Positions 23,475 through 35,505 of a stretch of DNA of 64,000 nucleotides are shown one piece after another. Position 1 is the first letter of the stretch. Every line of letters starts with the position of its first letter. The notes beneath the pieces were generated by a model. It saw only the letters and a list, made by a program, of their open reading frames with translations, had not been told where the DNA came from and ran no database searches. A program made the position numbers and the translations under genes. This DNA comes from Luscinia megarhynchos (Eukaryota > Chordata > Aves > Passeriformes > Turdidae), in NCBI GenBank assembly GCA_034336665.1, contig CM067592.1, positions 50,175,783 to 50,239,782 on the forward strand, given 5' to 3'.

Positions 23475-26400
23475 CTGACCATCCTCTTCTCCTCATTCTT
23501 AGACGCCTGCACAAAGTATGACAAAGTTTTGTCCATAACCAGAAGCCTTTTAACAGGGGTGCCTCTCCTGCTCTGAAGTGCTGCCTGACTGTGGTGCCTC
23601 TGTATGGATATGCCTCTGGTTCAAGGTGGGCTGTGAAGTTTGCCTTCTCCCCATACAGCACTCAGCCCAGCACAGGCAGCAGCTGGGGAAGAGGTGATGC
23701 TGCATTGCCCAGGGTCTGGCATCAGGCATGAAAGGTAGCTGGTGCCCAAAGGAATATCTGAGGGTTGAGTTTTGGGTTATGGGGTGCTCAGCCAGAGCTT
23801 AATTTTATCTTTATCTTGTGCCAGAGAGGGAATCCCTGTGGGGAGCAGACAGTGGAACTAGTGTTTCTACCTGGGCCTAGGGTGTGGGCATATTAAATTG
23901 CCATTTTCAAGATGTCCTCCTGACTCTGTGCAATAGTCACAGAGACTAGTAGAGATGCAGCTATCCTCCTTCTCCTCCTCAGCTTTCCCACTCTCTTGTG
24001 TCAGTTTTCTTCATCGCCCTGTCCCCTTCGCCTTCCTCCTCAGTGTCTGCATGACATATGGCTTTAACAGAATATCATTAACCTGCAGCACTACAGAATG
24101 CTGGTGCTTTCTTAACAACCTGCCACTTTCTATTTTTACAGTTGCTGAAGAACAGGCGCCTCAGACCAAGCTGAGGGGCTGACCTGCTGTTATGTACTGA
24201 TCTTGGCTGCTGTATCCCTGCACAAGTTTTTTCTGCTGCTGCTGTTTCAGAGATGGCTTGGAGTCCAGATTGTGTCTCTTCAGACTGTGGGCCCATTGTG
24301 AATTTGTACAACATGACATCTAATAGGTTAGAAGTAAACTTGCACTTTCAATTTTCAGGTATGCATATGCAAATGAGGATGCCTTTGAAACTTGGAGAAT
24401 AGGGGTTTGCTCTGTTTCTATATTTCAAATTCTCTTCTTGACCCACCCTCATCTATTTTTTCTCCTGCTTTCACAAGTGCTGCAAGAAATGAGCTAACTT
24501 CCTTGCCTTTAAAACACAACAAATACAACATGGCACAGCACAAGTGTGCTTGTGCTCTCCATCCACCACACTGTAACCTCAACTTGTTCACATGGCTTTT
24601 TAGGCAAGAGTATGATAATGGTTTGTATCATATGAAGAATAAGGACTCTCTATTTTTGTCTCACTCAATCTAGATTGCATTTTCCTTATTTAGTGGCTGG
24701 ATAAGCAAATACACACTGCAGATTGCTTTCTGCTCAATGAATATCTCTTTATGTAGTACTATGCCACGTAAATTTGGATGGAGGGCATGTAGATTTTTAT
24801 ATTGCAGGTTTATTGCAAACCTTCTCAGCACTTAGCAGCTGTTCTGCTGGCAGCCAGTTTAATCATGTGTCCATGGTAAAGGAAAGCACATGTGATTGTA
24901 TTTGTAAACTGCCTGACTGAATATCAAGATAAGTAATTTTACTTCAGAATTTTAAAAAATAATAAAAAAATAAAATCTTAAAACTGTGGAATGAATACAG
25001 CTGGACACTGAACTTTCCAAACTCTGGGAATGCTAAAATTCAATAAATTAAATTAAAAATCAAACATTTAAGCCTTCTCAAATCACTGAGTTTCATCTTA
25101 AAAGGCTTCTTAAATATCTAAAGTTCAAAGCATGTAGATTGTACCTTTGTGACTGAAAACCTCAGGGGGTTTTGCAGCAGTTTTTAACTTTTAAACTCTG
25201 AAACAGAGGAATATAAGTACCAGATTTCAACATTTTATATATTCTCTAGTGAGAGTTGCTTATATAACTTGAATGTGCAGTCCATGCCATGCAGCATCAG
25301 CCTGACTCTGACAGCTTGCCACAGTTGCAGAGCATGCTCCCAAAACCAGGCTATTCCATATTGGCTGTTTAGATGTCTAAAGTATATTAAATTAAAAAAA
25401 AAATTAAATAGATGGACAAGTGGCTGCTTACCTGAGAATACTCTGTGCTTGCAGAGACCTGCAGTTTAAGTGGGACCTCATAATTTGTTGCAATTTATTT
25501 CTTTCATGACCTGATCATTTGTAGGCAAGTACAAAAAGGGCTTGTTTTTTCTTTCTCCATCTGCAACATAATGATGTGGCATACAACAAAAGCAGTATTT
25601 CTACTGCATACAAGGGACAGAGCAGGAAGACCCAGAAGCCTTTCTGTGTGCAGGGCTCAGCTGTCAGGGAAGCAAGACAAAATGTGAATTATGTTTGTTA
25701 TTCTCTCCCTTATGGTCTCTACTCGACCTGGCTCATCCTCTTTACAAGAAGCTGCTGTTAGAGTAGGATGTCACTTCGGTTCCTGTTCACAAGTGGCTGG
25801 TTTTCTTTCCGTGACATAAGGACAGATAATTTGGGGGTAACTGGCTAAGGCTTCTAGCAAAACCACTGTGCCCTTTCTATTTCTGTACAAGTTTCCAGGT
25901 AAATTTTTCAGTGCAGGATTCTGCTATTGTCTCACACCAGTTCCTGCAGTCCTGGGTTGAAATGCTTTTTTCTGAATTCATTCCACCAGGGAAAGCATGG
26001 GTTGACTTAGTAGTGCTCACACCTGTCATGCACCTCTCTTTCCAAGGTTCCCTTTTTCTACACTCAGTGCTGTGTGCCCTGAATACACTGCAATGAAGGA
26101 CCAGAAGCTGCCCAGGATCACAAAGCAACACCCTTGTAAGTTCTGAAATGCCTACCAAAAGGTATCACAGGGATTCTTGTAAGTACTATCCTGCTAGAAT
26201 CCTTCTCTGAGGAGGATGGAGTCACTGCTGGTTTTATTGCTCCTCTTTTGAGGCATTAGGTTTAGTCATTATATGGGCAGGCTGGAAGCTTACATGTTGT
26301 GACCTAAGAGGACAATATGCATTAAATCCTTGGAAGGTTAAAAGTTCCGTATGTGTGGTTTTATCTAATAGTGAGTGTGGAAGGTTTTCAATGCTGTCCT

Positions 26401-27689
26401 TGCCTATCTGTGAAAGCATGTGATATAATTTCTTCCCTTTATCAGGATTGTTGGTTTTTGCTTTTTCCTGCTCACCTTCCTGCTTCTGTACATGGCTGCT
26501 GCTCCCAATGCAGCTTGCCTCTGCTTGAGCAGAGGCAAAAGCAAAGCACACCCTGGCCACAGAGCAATATTGCTGCATGGACCATCTTTGAAATAACAGC
26601 CTTGGTTTCTCCCTTTGCTTAACAGCTTCTGTTTCAGGCTTTTTGACCCAGTTTTCACATAGCTTGAGAGCTCATTGCTTGCTTTACTTTGTGTCTGCAA
26701 TATGGCTTGCTCTGTTCAGTGATTTCCACTTCACTTTTCCAGTTCAACTTGCTTCTTTGCCATCAGCCAGCCAAAGGGCAGGCATTGAATATGTTTAAGG
26801 CGTTGGGTTACTAATGTAGGCACTGTTTGGCCTGTAGATGTGCATCCCTGCAGGAGTGTGAGGAATGACAGGAGGATGTACAGCTGAGTGATAGAGCCAG
26901 TGTATTTCAGAGCTTGAAGGCTTTGCATAGGAGAGTCTGTGCTAGGGAATATGAAATATTATTACATATTCAGAAATAAAAGTCTGCAGATCATGCTGAA
27001 TTTCTTTCTATCTTCCCTTCCAGTCATTACCCAGAGAACTCTTCAAGAGGAGCACGCAATTTTGCAAATATTCAGTCCCTTTGATAAGTGACTGCATAGT
27101 GTACATACTTAGTCTTTTTGATTATGATGCTGGTTTAGACTGTATATTTCATTTCATTTCATGTCCAGGAGACTAAGTCTGTGTTTTTGCTTAGACAATA
27201 ATGATTAATTTTCCTTTAAAACAAATTTTATTTTATCTTATTTTCCCTTAGAACATGATTGTTTTATAAGGTAAAATAGGTCACTAGATTGTGAGAACTG
27301 GATGGCTTAAAGAAGCTGTTGTGGAAGCTAAACCTTTGCTTTCTGAGTTTCTAACTCAATTCCCATTCACATAGTAATGAGCAATACTGCATTTGACAGC
27401 TGCCTGCAGCTCACATCAAGATGAGATGGTTGGTTAAGACCAGTCCCTGAGACTACAGGGAAGGAAAGACCCTCTAATTTCTACTGCAAGTCAGGCTAAG
27501 AGCCAAGAAGAGAGACAGAAGATGCACACAGGGCATCTGCCTGGAAAAGCTCCTTATCTCAGTAAGTAAACTCAGCTCCTCCTTCACAGGTCAGGATGTG
27601 ACTCATGCTCCAAGGTGCTTTGCAGCAGGGATGACCTGACTAGCCAAATGGTAATCCTAAAATGTGGGAGGTACTAGGTGCTTTTTGTT
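23475..27689. other. Non-coding interval, nothing recognised
   Basis: AT-rich sequence, including poly-A/T-rich stretches around 24950-25070. There is no frame over about 115 codons and no recognisable exon or repeat. Confidence 0.55.
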
Positions 27690-28300
27690 AGCTGAGAGAT
27701 TGCAAAAGAGTAATTTTTTGCCAGAAGCATCTCCCGACTCCAAATGCCCCATCTGCCTGGATAGATTTGACAATGTTGCATATCTAGATCGCTGCTTGCA
27801 TAGGTTCTGCTTCCGCTGTGTCCAAGAGTGGTCGAAAAACAAAGCAGAATGCCCGCTCTGCAAGCAGCCCTTTTTTTCCATTTTCCATACGATTCGCGCT
27901 GAAGATGACTTCAAGGAGTACATCCTCAGCCCTTTGGAAACGAGCTCTTTTGCCAGCCCTGATGGCCGGAGATTTCGTTACCGCACCACCTTAACCAGGG
28001 AGCGGCGCACGCGCAGCTCCCCTTCCCGAGGGATGCTGTCCCCTCCAGATAACGGGATGCTGTTTGAGGGCTTGTCCAGCGAGCCGGCGCGACACAGGCA
28101 CAGAGAGATTCAGCAGATGATCAGGAGGCTGGCCTCGAGGAGAAGGGCGAGCGCAGAGGGCAGATCCCTGCGGCAGATCCAGGAGGAGGACATGATCAGC
28201 TTCCGCAGGGCTCTGTACCGCACTGGCGTGCGCATCCGCAGCATTCAGGACGGCGGCCGGTACCGGGAGATTTCGGCAGAGTTCTTCCGCCGCAACCCTG
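27690..28300 (+). pseudogene. TOPORS-like partial copy, 5' half (RING region)
   Basis: From about 27724 the sequence is nearly identical to TOPORS exon 2 (47284-47858), with two mismatches seen by eye in about 570 bases. It encodes the whole C3HC4 RING finger (CPIC...CPLC). Upstream, 27690-27723 is only loosely similar to exon 2 (GAGATTGCAAAAGAG against GAGTTTGCAGAAAATAG) and lacks about 28 bases. The frame is open back to a TAA at 27658 but contains no ATG before the RING. A pyrimidine-rich TGCTTTTTGTTAG at 27679-27691 could be a relic splice acceptor. The frame runs into the inserted LTR and stops at 28368 after about 22 foreign residues. It is probably a pseudogene; a spliced, expressed RING-only product cannot be excluded. 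Confidence 0.85.
28296..28300 (+). other. Target-site duplication CCCTG, left copy
   Basis: CCCTG precedes the LTR and is repeated at 29017-29021. The undisturbed TOPORS exon has a single CCCTG at the same codon (Asn-Pro-Ala), which proves the insertion site. Confidence 0.93.
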
Positions 28301-29016
28301 TGTGCAGGTTTGGAGGGCAGGTGTCTGCTAAGAAAGGCAGAAGCCTCTGTTTGAAATTGAGAATGTAAACTACCTCCCTTCAAATTATTATAATTTTGAA
28401 ATTAAGGGGCTCTCAGGCAAAGATACGGGAAATAGGAATAACAGTCCTTTACTAGGAAAATTAAAATAGAAATACAGTATTACAAAGAACAAACCCAAAA
28501 CAGTGACAGAGTCAGAATACTACCTGACACCCCGTCAGTCAGGGTGTTGGTAGCAGTCTAATTAAATGGTGGCTGCACTCATCCAGGAATGACAGATGTG
28601 GTTTAGTTGAAGCAGTGATCCTGTGCAGTTTTCTTCCAAAGGTCCAATGATGATGTGGAAAGGTCCGGCTTTCCTCTGGAATCCAGTGGAAAGAAGACTA
28701 CTTTGATGTTTCAAATCTCAGTTTTTATCTAGGTAAGAAAAGCTTGGCTCCTCCCCCTGGCTGGAGCATCTCCCAATGGAATGATGTAATTTTATCAGTC
28801 ATACAGTGGGACTTAATGGCCCATTAACTTATGATATTTTCCAGAAGGAAGGATGGGTTGTGGAAAAGATAAAAATGATTACCCCACCAGGTTTTAAAGA
28901 TGGTCCATTAGCAGATAATATGTGCCAAGGAGATAAGGATCACTGCCCAATCTGGTTTCAGAATATGGTGATAGAATACACACTTTTGGTCATATCCTGT
29001 ATTGCAACCTAAGACA
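28301..29016 (-). mobile_element. Solo LTR inserted in the TOPORS-like copy
   Basis: A 716-bp element starting TGTGCAGG and ending CTAAGACA, flanked by perfect 5-bp direct repeats. The left 150 bases are related to the ERVL-like LTRs (GGCAGAAGCC, TTATAATTTTGAAATTAAGG, CTCTCAGGCAAAGATA, GGAATAACAGT), in the same orientation as at 12224. The rest differs, so it is a sister subfamily. No internal retroviral sequence remains, as expected after LTR-LTR recombination. Confidence 0.9.
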
Positions 29017-29812
29017 CCCTGCTTGCCTTCACCGCTTGGTCCCGTGGCTGAAGAGAGAGCTCACATCCTGTTTGGTGCCCACGGATCTTTGATCAATATT
29101 GTGCAGCACATCATCATGAGCAACGTCACTCGGTACGATCTGGAAAGCCAGGCCTTCGCTGATGACATCAAGCCGTTTTTGCTGAATCGGACAGAGCACT
29201 TCCTGCATGAATTCATCAGTTTTGCTCGTTGTCCTTTTAACTTAGAGGCGTATGATCAGCATGCCAATTACGACTGTCCTGCGCCATCGTACGAGGAACG
29301 AAGCCGCTCAGACTCCTCGATTATTACAATATCTCCAGACGTGGCGTTCCCACAAGGGCCGGATACTAGCTTGTCTGTGCCTGGTCTTGCTCAGGCACCC
29401 TGGGATGATGAAACTCCTGGGCCCTCCTATTCTATTTCAGAAGAGGTTCGTGCAACCATAGCTTCTCCTCTGGAGTCATCAGAAAGTTCTGATGAGGACT
29501 CTGCTACAGGGAGTCGAAGAGCCAAACTGCAGGCTGAGTTACAGGCTAATGCTGACTCAAACGACAGTGGCTCTTCCTCAGACAACTGTGTCATTGTTGG
29601 GTATGTGAAGCCGTTAGCTGAGAGGACACCAGAAGTGGTGGAGCTGTCCTCTGACTCTGAGGATTCCATCAAGGAAGAGAAAAGGGAAGATGTCAAGAAG
29701 CAGCGACCGCTCCAGTGTCACAGCTGGAGTGACAGTGAACCAAGCAGGAGCTTCTTACCACTGTCACAGATATAACATATAGGGAAGATGCAGGAAGTTG
29801 CAGAAGACAGTG
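29017..29812 (+). pseudogene. TOPORS-like partial copy, 3' half
   Basis: Continues from the duplicated CCCTG and matches 47855-48594. By eye it has about four changes, including a 1-base deletion at about 29066 (CTCACATCCTG against CTCACAGTCCTG) that shifts the frame. From there the TOPORS frame is open to about 29756, covering the NVTRYDLESQAF region, acidic serine-rich segments and the CVIVGY / VVELSSDSED SUMO-interaction-like motifs. After GGAGCTTCT the similarity drops sharply but remains detectable to about 29812 (AACATATAGGGAAGATG against AACATATAGGGAGGATG). A stop follows at 29773-29775. The RS-rich and C-terminal halves of TOPORS are absent. Confidence 0.88.
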
Positions 29813-32800
29813 TCATTAAAAGACCATGTGAGCTTTTCTTCAGAGCTTAACTTTATAGCTGTTATCAGAATATTGCCAATTTCATACCTTGATTTCAACT
29901 TACTAGGAAGTTGCATATGCTTCCCAGGAGATAATAAGATTGGAATTACTGGACTGGACAACATAGGAAAAATATTCAGAAAAGCCTGAATTCCAGGAAA
30001 CAGAAACTCTTCTGTGAAAATGTCTTTTCAATCAATTGTAATTACAGCTGTCCACTGATAACCTCAGGGCCAGGATGAGACATTAGATTAAAGCCATCAG
30101 GTGTGCTGGAGTTCACAGCCAGACTGATTAAATGAGTTGCCTCAAAAGGTGTTATAACGGATGTGAGTTAATCTCCTCACTGTGTGACTGGATCTCATTG
30201 TTCAAAATCAAGCTGCCTAGTCCGGCAGACAGTGCAGCCTGGAATATCAGCTTAGCCAGCAAGGTTAAGCCATTGGAGAAAATCTTTTCTAAAGGCAGTG
30301 GTGTTTATTAATTCTTTAATTAATGACGATGTTAGGGGACACTGCCCAGTGTTTAGGACAAACAAAATCAAAGTTTGTTACAGTACTGATCTTCTTTGGG
30401 TGAAAAAACAGAGCAGAAAGCCCTGCCTCACATGAAGTTTGCCTATTTCCTTATTCCTGTGTCCTCACACATTTTATTTAGATACATACTTCACATGCCA
30501 GCTTTCCCTTACGAATGGTTAGTGGGAAATGCAGTTCACTCTCAGATAAGCATTCCTGACATGTCCTTCTTATGTTAGGTCTGTCCTGACACAGGAAAAG
30601 CCAACATGGAACTTCTTGTGTGCACTGGAGGATTTGGAAGTGGAGTGATCTTGAGTCAGTGTTGGGAAATAGAGGTATGAGATGATACTTAAAAGCTAAC
30701 AATACACCTTTCTGTTCAACTTGTCCTAGTGCAGCATCAGAAGACTCTGATGCAAGAGGGGAAAAAAGCAAGGGTGTTGATTTTTGACCATCAGTTAAGA
30801 CTATCTCCAGGAAATGGAACATATTCAATAATATACACTTTTGTAGATGGTTCAAGTGTGTTGAATTATGTTGGGCTTTGTTAGTGGAAAAAAATACCTT
30901 TTTGATCCTTGTTACCTTGTTCTCACTGTAATTTGAAACTTTTTCACTGAAGCTCACATGATAATTTTGAAGCATTTAGACAGCTTTGTTTCAAGCTGCT
31001 ATTTTCAATGTCAGTAGGAGGATATAAAGTTTGTGACTGATTCATAACTCTTAGGGTAAGGCAGCAGAAATAAGTCAAGAAGGTCAGCTGTAGAGATAAC
31101 TTCCTGGTTATACTTCACATGCCACATAGTTTTCTGAAAATCAAAAGGCTTAATACATGAACAGTAAAAATGTCTCTACTCTCACTCCATGCACAGATAA
31201 ATTCCATGTTGTTGTTTTTCTCTTCATTCTGTTTAATAAAAGCTGCTGTTTAAGGTTAATTAGATCAGTTTTGCACATTTTGGAAGCCGTGGAAAGATGA
31301 AGAGCAGCAAACAGACAAGACGCTCAGGAGAGACTCACTGGCTTTGAGGATGCATCATCCCTGTGGCATGTCTCTGCCATTTGCCCTTATAAAAAATCCA
31401 TTAATTCAGGTAACTTTTCTGATGAAAGCTTTTGCTTCAGAAGACAAAACCTCCACACTGTGTCTGTGCAAGAAGTCTGTGATCTTTGCCTGACCCAAAC
31501 AGATTTTGTATGTGGCAAAAGGCTGGGCATTTCAGGGAGAAAAATACAGGTAATGTCCAAATTCAGGCAGTGGTTACATCTATTTTCCCACCTTACACTG
31601 CTTAAGCTGAAGTCACTTGATGCATTTTGGAGTCAGTGTTGCTCTAGTGTAACAAAATCCCTTGTGGCTCTTACCCTTAGATGTTTGTATTCTCATGCAG
31701 GCAGTAAGTGCATTGGTGATTTATGCCTGATTCACATTTTTAAGGCACTCAGAAGAAATTTGAGAACAGAGCATTGGGTCAGACTCATCTGGCTCATGAA
31801 TGGAAAGTAAGACACTGATCTTTTGGCAAAAACTAGATGACCTGGGATGAAAACCTAGCTGGCCAATTTAAGCTAGATGTCTTGTTCTTGGATGGCTATA
31901 AAGACACAATGTCTGTCTAGGTTCTCATATGTTGGCCTAATCAGTTTCATACTGGAGTAATTCAACTTATCCATGCAGGCAGGAGAGAAGAATGAAGCCC
32001 TTAAAATAATTACAGATTTGAAAATATGGAATATAAAATAGGTGTTATCTCCTGGCCTTTAATTGGGTGTTAGTTCTTTATGCTGCTTGAAAGCCTCATT
32101 CAAGGCTTTTAATAGCATTTGAGTACTATTTTTACACTGTAAAGTAAGAGTCTGTTGGCTCTGTCTTCTTAACTAGCACTTCAGAACTTTTACGTTATTA
32201 TGTTCAAAGAAACATTGTGTGAGCTTAGCAAAAACCTAACTTCAGTTAGAGTTTTTAATTTTCAAGTTATGGCAAGTTGTGCTTGAATTTCCTATAAATG
32301 TAACAAAGGAAGAAACAGGCTTTTTCTACTGCTTTTTCAAAGTCATGGCTTTGTGTCTGCTGAGCTGATTGTGTCAGGAAAGAGAGTCAAACTTTAGTTT
32401 GGTGGATATGGCCTTGTTTTCTAAAGGGCAAGTAGTGTCAGAAGTCTCTACTCTACATTTTGACCCTTTCCACAAAACATAGCCCAGAAAGAAGCATGTA
32501 TTTCAGGTGAAAAATATGACTGTGGAAAGGTAAATTACCAGCAGGCTGCAGCCACAGCTTCCTGTCTCCTAAAGCTAATAGTAACTCAGTTCTATGTGGC
32601 ATTGCCCACTTAGTTCAGCACAGAAGTTTTATACAGATGTCTAACGTATCACTTACAGTTTCATTATCTAACTTAAACAGCAAAAACAAGATATGCTTGA
32701 CCTTGAGGAAGCAACGAAAGAACATATGCTTATTAATAAGAATTTTACTAAGCTATTTTTACAATTGCTTCCATAACTAGAAGTATGTACTCTTCAAATG

Positions 32801-34755
32801 AGCTCTTTTCCCAGAAGCTGTTTAGAACTGTGGCTGAAAAAGATAAATTGGCCAACAACAGGCTGAAGCATGAGCGAAGTAGTTTTGAGATGTATTTATG
32901 TTCCTTTCTTCCTCTTGGGTAAAGGCCTCCTAATTAAGAAAAATTGATAGTGGCATTGACTTACTCATAGACTATCTGTGGGTGAATCTTGCACACAAAA
33001 CACAGCCAGTTTATTCTAGTCTACCAATATCTGTCTTAAGAAAGCATAGTTTTCTGAGTTTTTAATATTTCAAGAAATTGCAAATTACTTTTACTATCCA
33101 TTCAAATGTAAAGTTAGTGATTTGAGATACAACCACTTTATAAAACCTACTAAATTACATATTTGTACACAGACTTCATCCTAATACGTATTAACATACC
33201 CCATTATATCTGGAACACTAATGAAAGCTGTTTCTGAATAAATGTAAAACATTTCTTTTTATCCAAAACCAAAATTCCCTATGCCAGATTGGTTGGTTGT
33301 TGTTTGGTTTTGCACTGAATTTTTTTTTTGCTGGAAGCCAAAATTAATGGACCATTCAGAAAGAAACAAGCTGTCAGAAAAAATTCAAATCAATCATCTA
33401 TGAGTGGCTGATGTCCCCATGTGGTCACTTTTACTGGTAGACTAAAGGGGATGGAAAAATACTCCCATCTTCTGACTTGCTTCATCTTGAGGAGGGCAGT
33501 TTGCCATTGCCTGCCCAGTGGAACTGTCTCCGTTCCTATCCTGCCCTTCAAAGCAGAGTTGTCCACTGTCCATCTCACTCAGATTTTTAAATATCAGTCT
33601 CATTGTCTTTTAATCTGGGACATTGCACTGTGACACCACAGGTTTTATTTTTCTGTTAATCTCTACAGTTCTCCACTCTCATCCATTTGCACCCCACACT
33701 TCCCATCAGAGATGAGGCTGTGTTTCAGTATAGTTTCAGAAGTCTTTAATAGAAATTATACGTCAGCAGTGTTTTTAAAGGTTCTTTAAAATGCTGTCTG
33801 GCTTGGGAGATGCTGTGCCATCACAGGAGGGCTGTAGTCAATCACTAGCACTCACCTGGCCTGTGAGCATAGACATCTTTCTTACCAGCTCAGATCCTCA
33901 GCTTCTGCTCAGGGGAAACAGGCACGACTGTATTTCCCTTCACTTGTTGGTTTTGCAGTAGTTCTACATAAGACTGCAAACTCCATAGAGTGTATGCTAT
34001 CTTTTGCACCCCCACAAAAATTTGGCTATGTCAGTGCTACATTTGCACACGGCTCTAAGAACAGTTCTGTCAGACTTCTTTGAAACCTGAGATCAAGCCT
34101 AATGAACTGCAGTTATTTTAGGAGGGGTGTATTGTTGACACCTTTGTCACTAGGCTAAATCCCTCCATTCTCTTCTGATGCAAAGCCCTTCCTGCAGTAA
34201 ATAAATTGCAGTAAATAAGATCTATAGGCTACATGCCGATGCTGCATTGTCTTAAGACAGGCATATTAACTTAATTGACGACCTTTTTAATTGGAGTATT
34301 TTGGATAAGTAACTCCTAATAAGTGCTATGTACTACCCCAGGAATGGAAACAAGGCCTGAAATATTAACATTGCTTAATTTAGTTCTTTTGAGGTGAAAC
34401 ACCCAAATACTGCCTCTGTGAAGACAGCCCAACTGTACCAAGGCAAGGTTTATTTTTCTGAAGTCTAGGGCTTTCATCTTGTAACAGACAATGAGATAAC
34501 AATGAGAAAACACATTCAGCTGCAAATTTCATGTAAACTGTAGTTTCAAGCCTTTGGGATGCCAATAATATAAAAAACAGTTGGAAGCAGAGAGTTCAGC
34601 GGAACTCTGCATACTGTCAAGACCATGGTATCTCCCTTTGTGTGTCATACTGTAAATGAGAATATGAGCCTTTCTTGGAGACATACAGTACTTGGGTAAA
34701 TATCATCCCTGTAGTCTGTCCTGGCAAACAGGGTATATGTATGTCCCGTCCCACT
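29813..34755. other. Non-coding interval, nothing recognised
   Basis: About 4.9 kb of AT-rich sequence with short frames only. The 165-codon antisense frame at 30478-30975 has no recognisable domain. No repeats could be named. Confidence 0.55.
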
Positions 34756-35505
34756 GTAAAAAGAGAATTGAGGAGGATTCTTATTGATGGATTTCTTGGA
34801 TAAAAACAAAACACAGCAGCAATACTACATGTGAGAACTGTTCATTGATTAAGAAGGGTAAGCGTTCCTACGGAAGAGGGGCAGAAAAGAGAGCAGAGAG
34901 GGAAGGAGAGAGTCGGAGAGAGAAGGAGAAGGCAGGCACAGATCGCTGCCGCGGCACGGCCGGTGAGCGGCAGCTCAGCAGATGGAGCTCGGCAGCTGCA
35001 GCAGGGACAAATAAATAAATCAGCCTGCGCAGCGCTCGGCAGCGGCCGGGCGCGATTTACAAGCGGCGGCAGCGGCGTGTCCGTGTGTCCGTGTCCGTGT
35101 GTCCGTGTGTTCTTGTGTCCGTGTGTCCGTGTCCGTGTCCATGTGTCCGTGTGTCCATGTCCCCGTGTCCCCGTGTCCGTGTCCCCGTGTCCGTGAGTCC
35201 GTGTATCCGTGTCCCTGTCCTTGCCCGAATGTCCATGTCCCCGTGTCCCCGTGTCCATGTCCCCGTGTCCCCCTTTCCTCATGTCCCCGTGTCCTCGTGT
35301 CCGTTTCCCCGTGTCCCCATGTCCCCATGTCCCCGTGTCCCGTGTCCGTGTCCCCGTGTCCCGTGTCCCGTGTCCGTGTCCCGTGTCCGTGTCCCCGCGG
35401 CGCTCCCGGGATAGGGCTGTCAGCACATCGGCAGCCCTTACAGTCTCTCCACCTCATGTGTAGCATGTGCTGAGGCATAATAAAAACAAAATTAGTCCCT
35501 TTTAA
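34756..35505 (+). repeat. GC-rich interspersed repeat with GTGTCC minisatellite, copy 2 (internally deleted)
   Basis: Starts TGTAAAAAGAGAATTGAGG and follows copy 3 through AACACAGCAGCAATACTACATG, GTAAGCGTTCCTACGGAAG, the AAATAAATAAATCAGCCTGCGC polyadenylation-like segment and the array. About 400 bases of CpG-rich sequence present after the array in copies 1 and 3 are missing (CCGCGGCGCT joins directly to CCCGGGATAGGG). It ends around CTGAGGCATAATAAAAACAAAATTA. Unlike the other two copies it has no LTR fragment beside it. Confidence 0.82.
35077..35399. repeat. GTGTCC hexamer minisatellite, copy 2 (about 320 bp)
   Basis: The longest array. It contains GTGTCC and CCGTGTCC units with scattered variants such as CATGTCC, GAGTCC and TTCCTC. 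The apparent Cys-Pro-Cys and Gly-His-Gly-Asp repeat proteins in this block are artefacts of the stop-free hexamer. Confidence 0.95.
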
